A DNA stretch of 24,322 nt from JAZDFP01 sp043801445 (GCA_043801445.1 JAZDMB010000014.1:1-24322), one strand, 5' to 3'; shown: positions 12,871-20,402, counted from the stretch's first letter. A program made the numbers and translations. The notes: generated by a model from the letters alone, not told the origin.

Positions 12871-13482
12871 ATGAAGTCAATAATAATATTAGCATCTGCT
12901 TCAAGAAGACGTTCGCAGATTCTTTCGCAATGCGGTATTCCACATCAAATTGTTGTGAGTGGTGCTAATGAAATAATGGATTCGCAAAAAGGACCGGCAT
13001 ATAATACAGTGTTTAATGCTTGTCTGAAAGCGGAAACCGTATCCGGAAAATTCAAAAACGGTTATGTTGTTGGTGTTGATACAATTGTTCTATCAGGGAA
13101 ACGTTTGATTGGTAAGCCACGGACTAAACGTGAAGCAAGGAATCTTCTGAAAGAATTTTCAGGAAAGAGTATTTTTGTTTATACGGGGTTGTGTATAAAA
13201 GATGTCAAAAAGCAGAAAATCGTCAAGGCGTCTGTTGTTTCTAAGGTAAGAGTAAAGAGGATGACAGATGAGATATTGAATAAGTTTCTGAAGTTATCAG
13301 GACCATTTGATAAGGCAGGAGGATTTTCCATTGAAGGAGTAGGGGCTTTTATTTTTGATAATATAGAAGGTTCCTTTTACAACATATTGGGGTTGCCAAT
13401 AATTAAGTTGAATGAACTTTTTGAAAGATTAGGTGTGAATCTTTTGGAATATTGCAATGCAAAATTAACCACCTGTAATTAA
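12871..13482 (+). CDS. maf: Maf-family nucleotide pyrophosphatase
   Basis: Maf proteins hydrolyse non-canonical or modified nucleoside triphosphates in the cytoplasm. The 203-residue product shows the N-terminal ILASASRRRSQIL motif (usual form SxSPRR), VGVDTIV with the catalytic Asp, LIGKPRTKREARNLLKEFSG, YTGL and FDKAGGFSIEG. The Pro of the first motif is Arg here and the TGxxH region is atypical, so this is a slightly divergent member. No strong ribosome-binding site is seen; a mini-frame upstream overlaps its start. It converges on topA with only five bases between stop codons. Confidence 0.9.
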   Translation: MKSIIILASASRRRSQILSQCGIPHQIVVSGANEIMDSQKGPAYNTVFNACLKAETVSGKFKNGYVVGVDTIVLSGKRLIGKPRTKREARNLLKEFSGKSIFVYTGLCIKDVKKQKIVKASVVSKVRVKRMTDEILNKFLKLSGPFDKAGGFSIEGVGAFIFDNIEGSFYNILGLPIIKLNELFERLGVNLLEYCNAKLTTCN

Positions 13483-13487
13483 CAGTT

Positions 13488-15980
13488 TTAATTATTTGTT
13501 TCTTCCTCAATTTCCTCTTTGTCCGGGTTAGTTTTTTCTTCCTGGTTTTCACTGGAAGATTTCGCGATGATTTCTTTGAATGGTTTGGCATTTTTACATT
13601 CAGGATAACCTGAACATGCAAGGAAACGACGACGCCAACGATGACTTGTTCTTATCACCATAGGTTTACCGCATTTTTCACAGACTTCGCCGCTTTCTAA
13701 AGGAGCGGATTTTATATTTAATGAACGGGTGTATTTGCATTCAGGATAGGTAGAACAAGATAAAAATTTGCCAAAGCGTGACCATCGTTCTACAATTGGA
13801 TTAGAACATTTTGGGCATTTTTCACCTGTTTGTTTACCTTTTTCGCTGCTCATTTCGTTCCCCGCTTTTTGTAAATCATTGATAAACGGTTCGTAAAACT
13901 TTCTGAGTGTGGGAAGCAAATCCTTTTTAGATTCTTCTATTAAATCAAGTTCTTCTTCTATGCGGGCGGTAAATTGGGTATTGATGATATCATCGAAGAA
14001 TGGTATTAGTTTATCGTTTACGAGAATTCCTAATTCTGTAGGTAATAGCAATCTGCCATTTTTTGTCACATAACCTCTATCCTGTATGGTGGAAATAATC
14101 GGTGCATATGTTGAAGGTCTTCCAATCCCGTATTTTTCCAATATTTTTACCAGAGATGCTTCATTATAGCGCGATGGTGGTTCGCTAAATAATTGTGTCG
14201 AATTGATATTTGTTGTGGTTAATTTTTCCTGTTCCTTGAGCGCTGGTAAGAGTTGCTCTTCAGGTTCATAGAGCGTCAGGAATCCATTAAATACCAGACG
14301 ATGTTCATTCGTTCCGAAAACGCATTTTTGTACTGATAAACTCTCATCAAGCAGATTATTTTCTATTGTGTCATCCAGAATCCCGAGCACCTTTACAAGC
14401 AGTGCCTTGTCTTCAGGGTTTTTATCTAATTCTTTCAGGATATTTTTGGCTGTTACCTCATCATCTTTATTCTTATTGAAGATGTTTATTATCTTATCCG
14501 CCTGACCGGACGCCAGTTCGGGCAGGTCTACAAGGTTGCCTGTCGAAGCTTTAGTGAAAGCAGGTGACTGTCGCTCCTTATTACAGGTTGGGGGCTGCTG
14601 TGAAACCTGTAAACCATGGAGTATTTTTTCTGCGATAATATTTTTCTTTTTGTCATTAGAGAATACGGATAAATCAAGGCGGGGTGATAAGGTTGCATCT
14701 ATTTCCACTGCCTTATTGCGCCAGAGCGCCGGCTTCATCTGTGTTGCCACGAACCGTCTCCAGATGAGGTTATAGAGTTTATACTGGTCATTGTTGAGAT
14801 ACTGCCTGATGCTTTCTGGTGTCTTGGAGAGGTAAGTGGGCCTGATTGCCTCGTGTGCCTGCTGTGATTGTTTACTCGGTTTATAATAGCGCTCTTTGGG
14901 CTGGAGCAGGTTTTCGCCGTAATTACTTGCGATAAAATTTCTGCATTCTTTGATTGCCTGATCACTAACCTTGACTGAGTCGGTTCGCATATAGGTAATT
15001 AGGGCGGTCGGTCCTTCTGGTAAATCTACGCCCTCATATAATTGCTGGGCAATGAGCATTGTCTTTTTCAGGCTGAAGTTCAGCCTGCTCGATGCCATTT
15101 GCTGCAGGGTGCTTGTAATAAACGGCGGTGCAGGGTTTTGGTAGATTTCTTTCTCTATAATAGAAGAAATAATAAAATCGCTTTTGAGCAAACGCCCCAC
15201 TAATTTCTTTGCTTCAGGTTCGGTTCCAATCCAGATTTGGCTATTGATATCTAAAGGGCTTCCAACCTTTAAATCATTTAGTTTAGTAAGCAGTAGCTTT
15301 GGGTTTTGTTGACCTTCGGGGATAGCCTTACCCATCGGGGCGGGGGATAGGGGTAACTCAGCAGTGATTTTCCAGTATTCCTGCGGCTTAAAACTTCTGA
15401 TTTTCTTTTCCCGTTCCACAATAAGTCTGAGTGCCACGGATTGAACTCTGCCAGCAGACAAACCCTTGGTTATCTTTTCCCATAAAAGCGGTGATAGTTT
15501 ATATCCCATAATTCTATCAAGGAATCGTCTTGCTTGTTGAGCATTAACAAGATTTATAGAGATTTTATGAGGTTGTTTGAAAGCATTCTGAACAGCAGAA
15601 GAAGTTATTTCATCAAAACTAACCCGCCAGGTCTTTTCTTCTGGAACGCCTAATATCTCTGAGAGATGCCACGCTATAGCTTCACCTTCTCTGTCAGGGT
15701 CTGTTGCTAAATAAACTGCTTCAGAATGGCTAGCCAATTTTTTTAATTCATTTACAGTTTTACGTTGCTTCCTTATAATTATATAAGTCGGCTTAAAATC
15801 ATTATCAATATCTATCCCGAATTTGCTTTTGGGGAGGTCGCGGATATGACCATAAGATGATTTGACAAGATAGTCATTCCCTAAAATCTTGCTAATAGTT
15901 TTAATTTTAGCAGGTGATTCTACGATAACTAACGATGTTTTTTTCTTTTTAGCAGTCGTTGTTTTTTTCGTTTTCTTCAT
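13488..15980 (-). CDS. topA: DNA topoisomerase I
   Basis: Type IA topoisomerase relaxing negative supercoils. After a Lys-rich leader, the Toprim domain has VIVESPAKIKTI and DPDREGEAIAWHL. The core has QQARRFLDRIMGYKLSPLLW and GLSAGRVQSVALRL, and the catalytic Tyr is in LITYMRTDS near residue 330. The C-terminus has two zinc fingers: CPKCSNP...CSTYPEC and CEKCGKP...CSGYPEC. Between AVEIDA and RLVFNGFLTLYE there are roughly 110 residues instead of the usual short linker, part of it encoded by palindromic repeats at 14499-14566. A second odd segment, SPAPMGKAIPEGQQ, is encoded at about 15310-15355 by GGGG-rich repeat-like DNA. The start is ATG 15980; a GTG one codon upstream is possible. It overlaps the end of a small membrane-protein gene by 32 bases. 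Confidence 0.95.
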   Translation of the reverse strand: MKKTKKTTTAKKKKTSLVIVESPAKIKTISKILGNDYLVKSSYGHIRDLPKSKFGIDIDNDFKPTYIIIRKQRKTVNELKKLASHSEAVYLATDPDREGEAIAWHLSEILGVPEEKTWRVSFDEITSSAVQNAFKQPHKISINLVNAQQARRFLDRIMGYKLSPLLWEKITKGLSAGRVQSVALRLIVEREKKIRSFKPQEYWKITAELPLSPAPMGKAIPEGQQNPKLLLTKLNDLKVGSPLDINSQIWIGTEPEAKKLVGRLLKSDFIISSIIEKEIYQNPAPPFITSTLQQMASSRLNFSLKKTMLIAQQLYEGVDLPEGPTALITYMRTDSVKVSDQAIKECRNFIASNYGENLLQPKERYYKPSKQSQQAHEAIRPTYLSKTPESIRQYLNNDQYKLYNLIWRRFVATQMKPALWRNKAVEIDATLSPRLDLSVFSNDKKKNIIAEKILHGLQVSQQPPTCNKERQSPAFTKASTGNLVDLPELASGQADKIINIFNKNKDDEVTAKNILKELDKNPEDKALLVKVLGILDDTIENNLLDESLSVQKCVFGTNEHRLVFNGFLTLYEPEEQLLPALKEQEKLTTTNINSTQLFSEPPSRYNEASLVKILEKYGIGRPSTYAPIISTIQDRGYVTKNGRLLLPTELGILVNDKLIPFFDDIINTQFTARIEEELDLIEESKKDLLPTLRKFYEPFINDLQKAGNEMSSEKGKQTGEKCPKCSNPIVERWSRFGKFLSCSTYPECKYTRSLNIKSAPLESGEVCEKCGKPMVIRTSHRWRRRFLACSGYPECKNAKPFKEIIAKSSSENQEEKTNPDKEEIEEETNN
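14499..14566. repeat. Two adjacent palindromic elements in frame in topA
   Basis: CCGCCTGACCGGACGCCAG then TTCGGGCAGG (14499-14526) belongs to the CCTGCCCGAAC family seen elsewhere. TGCCTGTCGAAGCTTTAGTG then AAAGCAGG (14538-14565) is a second imperfect palindrome. Together they encode SPAFTKASTGNLVDLPELAS and flanking residues, inside the extra-long linker of topoisomerase I. Confidence 0.65.
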
Positions 15981-16125
15981 CACTACCCCATTCTTCTGGT
16001 GAAAGACTTTGCATCCACTGGTCTTCTTGATTCATCTTTCCTTTACGACGCTTGTTTTTTATAAAGATAACAAAAAATATAATGATAGCAAGTATTCCAA
16101 TAAGAATATAAGTGTAAAATATCAT
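15949..16125 (-). CDS. Small single-pass membrane protein (58 aa) overlapping the topA start
   Basis: A 58-codon frame starts with ATG at 16125 and stops at 15949-15951. The product has one hydrophobic helix (residues 2-22, IFYTYILIGILAIIIFFVIF), a basic KNKRRKGK junction, then an acidic hydrophilic tail ending in SPEEWGSDEENEKNNDC. The charge pattern predicts N-out, C-in. The 3' end overlaps topA by 32 bases in another frame, which suggests translational coupling to topA. No Shine-Dalgarno precedes ATG 16125; an inner ATG (residue 31) has AAAGGAAAG before it but would lose the helix. The clean TM-basic-acidic layout makes it more than a random frame. Family not recognised. Confidence 0.55.
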   Translation of the reverse strand: MIFYTYILIGILAIIIFFVIFIKNKRRKGKMNQEDQWMQSLSPEEWGSDEENEKNNDC

Positions 16126-16171
16126 TTAGGGAAATATAAATAATTTATATGGATACCTAACGGCATTCTAT

Positions 16172-17062
16172 TTAATGGTATTCCGTAAGGGGTAAATCTT
16201 TTTGTTCCATCCAAAGTTCATCGGCATTGTATGATGAACGGACAAAAGGACCTGAAGCAACCGCTTTAAATCCTAATTCATAAGCCTTTTGACGATAGAA
16301 AGAAAATTCTTCCGGTGGAATAAATCTTTTTACTTCTAATGTTTCACTTGAGAGTGATGGACGCAGGTATTGTCCCATGGTAATAACATCACAATTTGCT
16401 TTTCTGATGTCTATCATAACATTTATAATCTCATCTTTTTCTTCACCTAACCCAAGCATCAGTCCTGATTTAGTAGCGATATTCTGATTGAGATGTTTGA
16501 CATAGGAAAGAAGTTTTAACGACCGTCTATAATTTGCCAGAGGCCTGATTTCAGCATACAGTCGTGGTACTGTTTCTATATTATGATTGAATATATCGGG
16601 TTTGGCTGAGACAACTTTATTGATGCTTTCTTTTTTACCTTGGAAATCAGGTGTTAAGACTTCAATTATTATTCCCGGACAGGTTTTTCTTACCTCCAAT
16701 ATGGTTTCATGGAATACCGAGGCACCACCGTCAGATAAATCATCACGGGTAACAGATGTAATTACGATATGCTTTAGTTTCATTTCATTGCAGGCAAGTC
16801 CAACCTTCTTGGGTTCATCATGAGGTGGATTCAGTTCTCCTTGAGATTTTAGTTTTTTGACAGAACAGAATCGACAATTCCTGGTGCAGGTATCGCCCAA
16901 AATAAGAAAAGTTGCTGTTCCTTTGGCGAAGCATTCAAAAATATTAGGGCAGCGAGCATTTTGACATACGGTATTTAAATGATAACGATTGATGATTTTA
17001 TTCACAGCAACTGATTTACCGAGAGGGACTTTTTTAGTCTTTAACCAATTTGGTAGAAGCAT
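16172..17062 (-). CDS. lipA: Lipoyl synthase
   Basis: Radical SAM enzyme that inserts two sulfur atoms into octanoyl chains on lipoyl domains. The auxiliary cluster motif is C33, C38 and C44 (CQNARCPNIFEC). The SAM cluster motif is C59, C63 and C66 (CTRNCRFC). The C-terminal RSSY that ligates the auxiliary cluster is in GPFVRSSYNADE. Length 296 is normal. It follows lipB by 27 bases, forming the usual lipB-lipA pair. No Shine-Dalgarno is obvious. Confidence 0.97.
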   Translation of the reverse strand: MLLPNWLKTKKVPLGKSVAVNKIINRYHLNTVCQNARCPNIFECFAKGTATFLILGDTCTRNCRFCSVKKLKSQGELNPPHDEPKKVGLACNEMKLKHIVITSVTRDDLSDGGASVFHETILEVRKTCPGIIIEVLTPDFQGKKESINKVVSAKPDIFNHNIETVPRLYAEIRPLANYRRSLKLLSYVKHLNQNIATKSGLMLGLGEEKDEIINVMIDIRKANCDVITMGQYLRPSLSSETLEVKRFIPPEEFSFYRQKAYELGFKAVASGPFVRSSYNADELWMEQKDLPLTEYH

Positions 17063-17089
17063 TTTATTGAAGGATAACTTGCACCTTAT

Positions 17090-17869
17090 TTATGTTGGTA
17101 TATTTTCAGGAATATATGACAAATGAGTTTTGACCTCGATTATTTCCGTATTGAACAATTCTTTAAAAACATCCAGGTATTCTTTGATAAAACTGCTTAT
17201 AGGTATGTTTTTACCCAGTAGTTCTGATAGGGAAGTGATTTTAGGGTTTTTCATTCCGCAAGGGTTAATAAGATTGAAATTATCTAATTCATTATTAATA
17301 TTCAACGAGAATCCATGGTAAGTAATTCCGCTCGATACACGCATACCGATAAATCCGATTTTATGTTCGTTTGCCCCGTTAGAAGCATCTATATTATTAG
17401 GTATACAATCTTGTGAAGGGTCATTTTTACCGCCAACTAAGCTTTTAGCGGTGTTAACCCAAACACCGGCAGATTTATCATCTTTTGTATGAGAACTAAT
17501 ATCGAATCTTGCAAGAGATTTAATAATGGTTTGTTCTACTGTTCGTACATAATTTCTCATCGTTTTCTTGTGATGAGCAAGGCTTATTATCGGATAACCT
17601 ATTAATTGACCGGGTCCGTGATATGTTACATCTCCACCACGGTTAGCTTGTTTTAATTCTATATTTTTCTTTTTTAGTATTTCAGGAGAAACAAGAATGT
17701 TATTAATGTTGGCATTTTTACCTAAAGTAATAACCGGTTGGTGTTCTAAAAGAATTAAGAATGAGTTTTTTCCTTTTGTTTCTCTGACACGTTCAACTAA
17801 TTCAAATTGAAAGGAAATCGCTTCATCATAGGAGGTAACACCTAATTTAAAAACAGTTAATGGTTTCAT
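17090..17869 (-). CDS. lipB: Octanoyl-[acyl-carrier-protein]:protein N-octanoyltransferase
   Basis: Transfers octanoyl groups from ACP to lipoyl domains, providing the substrate for LipA. Motifs are ANRGGDVTYHGPGQLIGYPI, the catalytic Lys in KIGFIGMRV, SSGITYHGFSLNI, and the catalytic Cys in LINPCGM. At 259 residues it is longer than usual. About 31 extra residues (NTAKSLVGGKNDPSQ onward to GANEH) lie between VWV and the catalytic Lys region, where ordinary LipB has almost nothing; the DNA is at 17365-17457. The insertion is in frame and leaves all catalytic motifs intact. Confidence 0.94.
   Translation of the reverse strand: MKPLTVFKLGVTSYDEAISFQFELVERVRETKGKNSFLILLEHQPVITLGKNANINNILVSPEILKKKNIELKQANRGGDVTYHGPGQLIGYPIISLAHHKKTMRNYVRTVEQTIIKSLARFDISSHTKDDKSAGVWVNTAKSLVGGKNDPSQDCIPNNIDASNGANEHKIGFIGMRVSSGITYHGFSLNINNELDNFNLINPCGMKNPKITSLSELLGKNIPISSFIKEYLDVFKELFNTEIIEVKTHLSYIPENIPT
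17365..17457. repeat. Probable repeat-derived in-frame insertion in lipB
   Basis: The extra 93 bases include TTGCCCCGTTAGAAGC, GGTATACAATC and CCGCCAACTAAGCTTTTAGCGG, the last an imperfect palindrome. The intergenic stretch at about 17905-17930 has related wording (CCCTTTAGGGATGGGATACAATC). It is therefore likely to be a decayed dispersed element rather than an ancestral loop. Confidence 0.5.
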
Positions 17870-17899
17870 AATTTATAGTTACACTACAAGCCCAAAGAG

Positions 17900-17961
17900 A
17901 CTCGTCCCTTTAGGGATGGGATACAATCATTGCGTTTTGCCTGCCCGTTAGGAAGGCTTGA
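17900..17961. repeat. Palindromic repeats between efp and lipB, overlapping the efp stop
   Basis: GTCCCTTTAGGGATGGGA (17905-17922) is an imperfect palindrome followed by TACAATCATTGCG. GCCTGCCCGTTAGGAAGGC (17939-17957) pairs end to end and contains the efp stop codon (TAA, complementary TTA at 17948-17950). The elements fill the gap between the two genes and may work as an mRNA 3' structure. Confidence 0.5.
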
Positions 17962-18520
17962 CCCGTTCCACATAGCTGTTATCACGTGTATCAATACGGA
18001 TAATTTCGCCTTGTTCTACGAAAGCTGGCACCTGAATAACAAGTCCTGTTTCTAATGTAGCGGCTTTAAATACATTTGTAATCGTTGCTGATTTTAATGG
18101 GGGGTCGGTTTCTATTATTTTCAAGTCAACCGTAACGGGTAATTGAATATTGATTAGAAATCCGTCACAATATATAAGTATTACGGATAGGTTAGAAGAA
18201 AAATATTTTGCCTTATCACCCACGATTTTTTCAGGTACGGAAACTTCCTCATAATTTTCCGTATTCATAAAGACAATTAAAGAACCTTTTTGATACATAT
18301 ATTCAACCTGTAATTGTTCTATAGCCATTTGTTCTACCCGTTCTGATGATCGAAATCGGTATTCAAGAGTGGAATTTGTCTTTATATTACGCATTTTAGC
18401 CTGAATCATAGCACGCCAGTTGCCGGGTGTGATATGGTCGTAATCAAGCACCTCATACAGTTCGTTGTTGAATTTTATGGTCATGCCTTTTTTGATTTCG
18501 GTAGCATTAATTACGGACAT
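17948..18520 (-). CDS. efp: Translation elongation factor P
   Basis: EF-P relieves ribosome stalling at proline runs. The 190-residue product aligns along the whole family: N-terminal KOW-like domain (ATEIKKGMTIKFNNELYEVLD), central OB domain and C-terminal OB domain (LPVTVDLKIIETDPPLKSAT). The loop that normally carries the modified residue reads TPGNWRA, with Asn34 where E. coli EF-P has the beta-lysylated Lys34. No Lys, and no Arg in the rhamnosylation context, occupies the tip; the nearest Arg is R36. It may act unmodified or be modified by another route. No Shine-Dalgarno is evident. The stop codon lies in a palindromic repeat. Confidence 0.96.
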   Translation of the reverse strand: MSVINATEIKKGMTIKFNNELYEVLDYDHITPGNWRAMIQAKMRNIKTNSTLEYRFRSSERVEQMAIEQLQVEYMYQKGSLIVFMNTENYEEVSVPEKIVGDKAKYFSSNLSVILIYCDGFLINIQLPVTVDLKIIETDPPLKSATITNVFKAATLETGLVIQVPAFVEQGEIIRIDTRDNSYVERVKPS

Positions 18521-18547
18521 ATATTAATATGGTAAGAGACTTTAACT

Positions 18548-18566
18548 CCCGACGAATTTTGTCGGG
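18548..18566. repeat. CCCGAC...GTCGGG hairpin
   Basis: CCCGAC (18548-18553) and GTCGGG (18561-18566) pair perfectly around GAATTTT. A close relative, CCGACAGAATTCGTCGGGG, lies at 19590-19607. The two copies flank the aminotransferase gene. Confidence 0.6.
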
Positions 18567-18574
18567 GCTGAAAA

Positions 18575-18590
18575 GTTAGAGCATTCTAAC
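18575..18590 (-). terminator. Possible intrinsic terminator after the aminotransferase gene
   Basis: Read on the minus strand, GTTAGA-atgc-TCTAAC is a perfect six-base-pair hairpin followed by CTTTTC, ten bases past the aminotransferase stop. The stem is AT-rich and the T-run short, so termination would be weak. Confidence 0.35.
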
Positions 18591-18600
18591 ATTGTAATTT

Positions 18601-19569
18601 TTATTTACAAGAAATCTGTAATAATTCTTTAAAACTGTTTTGAAGAATTCTGGTTATTGGTCCAATAAGTTGATCGCCAATATTTTTTTCTGCAGTATTG
18701 TTTTCGGTTTTTATCTTGCAGCTTATCACCGGCATTATTTCCATCAATGAACTTGTCAAGAACACCTCGTCAGCTGAGAATATCTCTTCCTTCTCCATAG
18801 GTTTCTCTCTAATTTTAATGGCATTTTTAGTGCAAAGACCGATTACTACCTGTCGTGTAATACCGCGTAAAATATTGCTTTCTATAGAAGGAGTAAAAAC
18901 CTTGCGGTCTTTAACTATGAAAATAGTGCTGCGTGTTCCTTCCATTATATAATTATCAGTATTAATGAAAATAGCTTCTATTGCTTTATACTTAAAAGCC
19001 CATCTACGCGCCAAGAGATTTTCCATATAAGCTAATGTCTTGTGTTTATAATACGGCGTTTCGGAACTTCTCCGGTAGGGATAAATAATTATACTGCCAC
19101 CGCTCTGGCGATATTTTTTGTATTCCGGCGATACAGGGCCTGTTTCAATAAAAATCATTGAAGTTTGATAACTGCCTCCTGTACCCCGAGGGGCATTGGT
19201 TGACACCCCTCTGGGTGCAGGTGATTCTTTACCCGTAGAATAATCTGATGAAGAAAACTTCATTGATTTCATAGGTTCATCAGACGAAGAAACCGCTATC
19301 CTGACAAAACCATGTTCTATATGATTAAGTTGTACTAAACGATTGATAGCAGTTTGGAGTGATTTGATGCTGATATTAACCGGCATTCGTATGTGCTTGG
19401 CAGAACTTTTCAGACGCTCATAATGTGCTCCCAACTGAAATGGTTTCCATGAATAAATTAAGAGGGTCTCAAATACTCCGTAGCCGTAAAGAAGACCGCT
19501 TTCAAGTAAAGTAATTTTGGTATCCTTACGCGGTAAATATTGACCATTCAACCATACAAAATCTGTCAT
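18601..19569 (-). CDS. Class IV aminotransferase (branched-chain / D-amino acid / aminodeoxychorismate lyase family)
   Basis: A PLP-dependent fold type IV enzyme of 322 residues. It has the N-terminal WLNGQYLPRKDTKI and LLYGYGVFETL, the PLP Lys in YYKHKTLAYMENLLARR, the phosphate-binding region IMEGTRSTIFIV with its Glu, and NILRGITRQVV near the end. These fit 4-amino-4-deoxychorismate lyase, branched-chain or D-alanine aminotransferases; the motifs alone do not separate them. About 40 extra residues between RIAVSSSDE and TSMIFIETGP are encoded by repeat DNA at 19178-19284. A strong AGAGGAG precedes the ATG. It is flanked by two CCGAC...GTCGG hairpins. Confidence 0.85.
   Translation of the reverse strand: MTDFVWLNGQYLPRKDTKITLLESGLLYGYGVFETLLIYSWKPFQLGAHYERLKSSAKHIRMPVNISIKSLQTAINRLVQLNHIEHGFVRIAVSSSDEPMKSMKFSSSDYSTGKESPAPRGVSTNAPRGTGGSYQTSMIFIETGPVSPEYKKYRQSGGSIIIYPYRRSSETPYYKHKTLAYMENLLARRWAFKYKAIEAIFINTDNYIMEGTRSTIFIVKDRKVFTPSIESNILRGITRQVVIGLCTKNAIKIREKPMEKEEIFSADEVFLTSSLMEIMPVISCKIKTENNTAEKNIGDQLIGPITRILQNSFKELLQISCK
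19178..19284. repeat. Two successive inverted repeats in frame in the aminotransferase gene
   Basis: First, CCTGTACCCCGAGGGG (19178-19193) matches the reverse complement of CCCCTCTGGGTGCAGG (19206-19221) at 14 of 16 positions. Second, TCTGATGAA (19244-19252) pairs perfectly with TTCATCAGA (19276-19284). They encode SPAPRGVSTNAPRGTGG and the Ser-rich SSDEPMKSMKFSSSD stretch, neither of which belongs to the core fold. Confidence 0.7.
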
Positions 19570-19584
19570 TCTATTCTCCTCTTG

Positions 19585-19612
19585 CTCGTCCGACAGAATT
19601 CGTCGGGGCGAG
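19585..19612. repeat. CTCGTCCGAC...GTCGGGGCGAG hairpin upstream of the aminotransferase
   Basis: CTCG-t-CCGAC pairs with GTCGG-g-CGAG about an AGAATTC loop. It lies 16 bases upstream of the gene start, so in minus-strand mRNA it would sit just before the ribosome-binding site. It could be part of the 5' leader, but its resemblance to 18548-18566 marks it as a dispersed repeat. Confidence 0.55.
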
Positions 19613-19640
19613 TTATATCAAGACCACTATCAAACAGGGA

Positions 19641-19708
19641 AATTTATAAGGAGACCATGAAAACAGGAATATTTTCTCTGGGTTTCCTGGCTTCCTTATA
19701 AAAATAAT
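19641..19708. repeat. Dispersed hairpin element, TATAAGGAGAC...GGCTTCCTTATA family, copy 2
   Basis: TTATAAGGAGACCATGAAAA and the end CCTGGCTTCCTTATAA pair at their termini. The element matches the copy at 617-680 in both arms and differs in the middle. It lies in the divergent region between the aminotransferase and the zf-HC2 protein gene. Confidence 0.65.
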
Positions 19709-19853
19709 CTTTTACCCATTGGGTCTGCTCCTTTGCTGGTTTTACCCACAGGTTATACCCACTATAGAAATTTTAAAATTCTCCGCAACTTTTTTATAGA
19801 TTATATGTTTATATATATGAAGATAATGGAATGTAAATAATTAAGGAGACTGT
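19709..19853 (+). promoter_or_regulatory. Leader of the zf-HC2 / LPPE / Spy-like gene set
   Basis: AAGGAG lies at 19843-19848, six bases before the ATG at 19854. Further up, CCGCAACTTTTTTATAG at about 19782-19798 resembles the AAC-type -35 sites of ECF sigma factors, and AT-rich TATATGTTTATATATATG follows. An ECF-type promoter fits the zinc-finger anti-sigma-like product but is inference from wording alone. Confidence 0.3.
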
Positions 19854-20363
19854 ATGATTAAATGCAATGAAGTTATTCCTGAATTAGAGGCATATCGTAA
19901 AAATGAGGTTTCTGCCGACTTGAAAAACATTATAAAAATCCATCTTAATACCTGTTCTTCCTGCCGTAAGGAATTATATTTATTACAGCGGATGGATGAA
20001 TTATTGGAAAAATATCAACCGATTTCGGTCACGTCTGGATTTGCAGCCAGACTACTTGAAAGATTGGAAAAAGAAGAACTAAAGTCAAACAAATATTCCA
20101 TCTTCAATTGGCGCAGAGTTGGACTTTTAGCGTCCGCTGCCGTTGTTCTCATTGCAGTTGCCATCTGGGTGATAAATCCTTTTGGCAGTCCATCATCCCT
20201 GCCTGACGGTCAGTTGGGTTTAGCCGAAAACGAGATAATTAATAATTTGGAACTATTAGAAAATCTTGAGACCGTTCAGATGATGGATGATATGAATGTT
20301 GATGATTATGAGCTGGTAGAGGTTTTACCTGAAATTATGGATGTAGATTTAAACGGCCACTAA
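19854..20363 (+). CDS. zf-HC2 (anti-sigma-factor-like) single-pass membrane protein
   Basis: The N-terminal zinc-binding domain has CNEVIPELEAY and HLNTCSSC (H-x3-C-x2-C, with Cys4 upstream), the zf-HC2 pattern found in ECF anti-sigma factors. One transmembrane helix (residues about 88-109, VGLLASAAVVLIAVAIWVIN) leads to an acidic 60-residue extracytoplasmic tail (DDMNVDDYELVEVLPEIMDV). The likely role is membrane sensing with sigma-factor control, but no sigma-factor gene lies upstream in the window. A CCTGACGGTCAG palindrome (about 20199-20210) encodes LPDGQ just after the helix. Strong Shine-Dalgarno. Followed after 39 bases by the LPPE-repeat protein. Confidence 0.8.
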   Translation: MIKCNEVIPELEAYRKNEVSADLKNIIKIHLNTCSSCRKELYLLQRMDELLEKYQPISVTSGFAARLLERLEKEELKSNKYSIFNWRRVGLLASAAVVLIAVAIWVINPFGSPSSLPDGQLGLAENEIINNLELLENLETVQMMDDMNVDDYELVEVLPEIMDVDLNGH

Positions 20364-20402
20364 TAATAGTAAAAATAAATCTAAAAGCGAAGGGATTCCC
20401 TT

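Noticed and set aside
13460..13495. Bidirectional terminator between maf and topA
   Set aside because: Only five bases separate the stop codons, and the AT-rich local pairings lack a stable GC stem.
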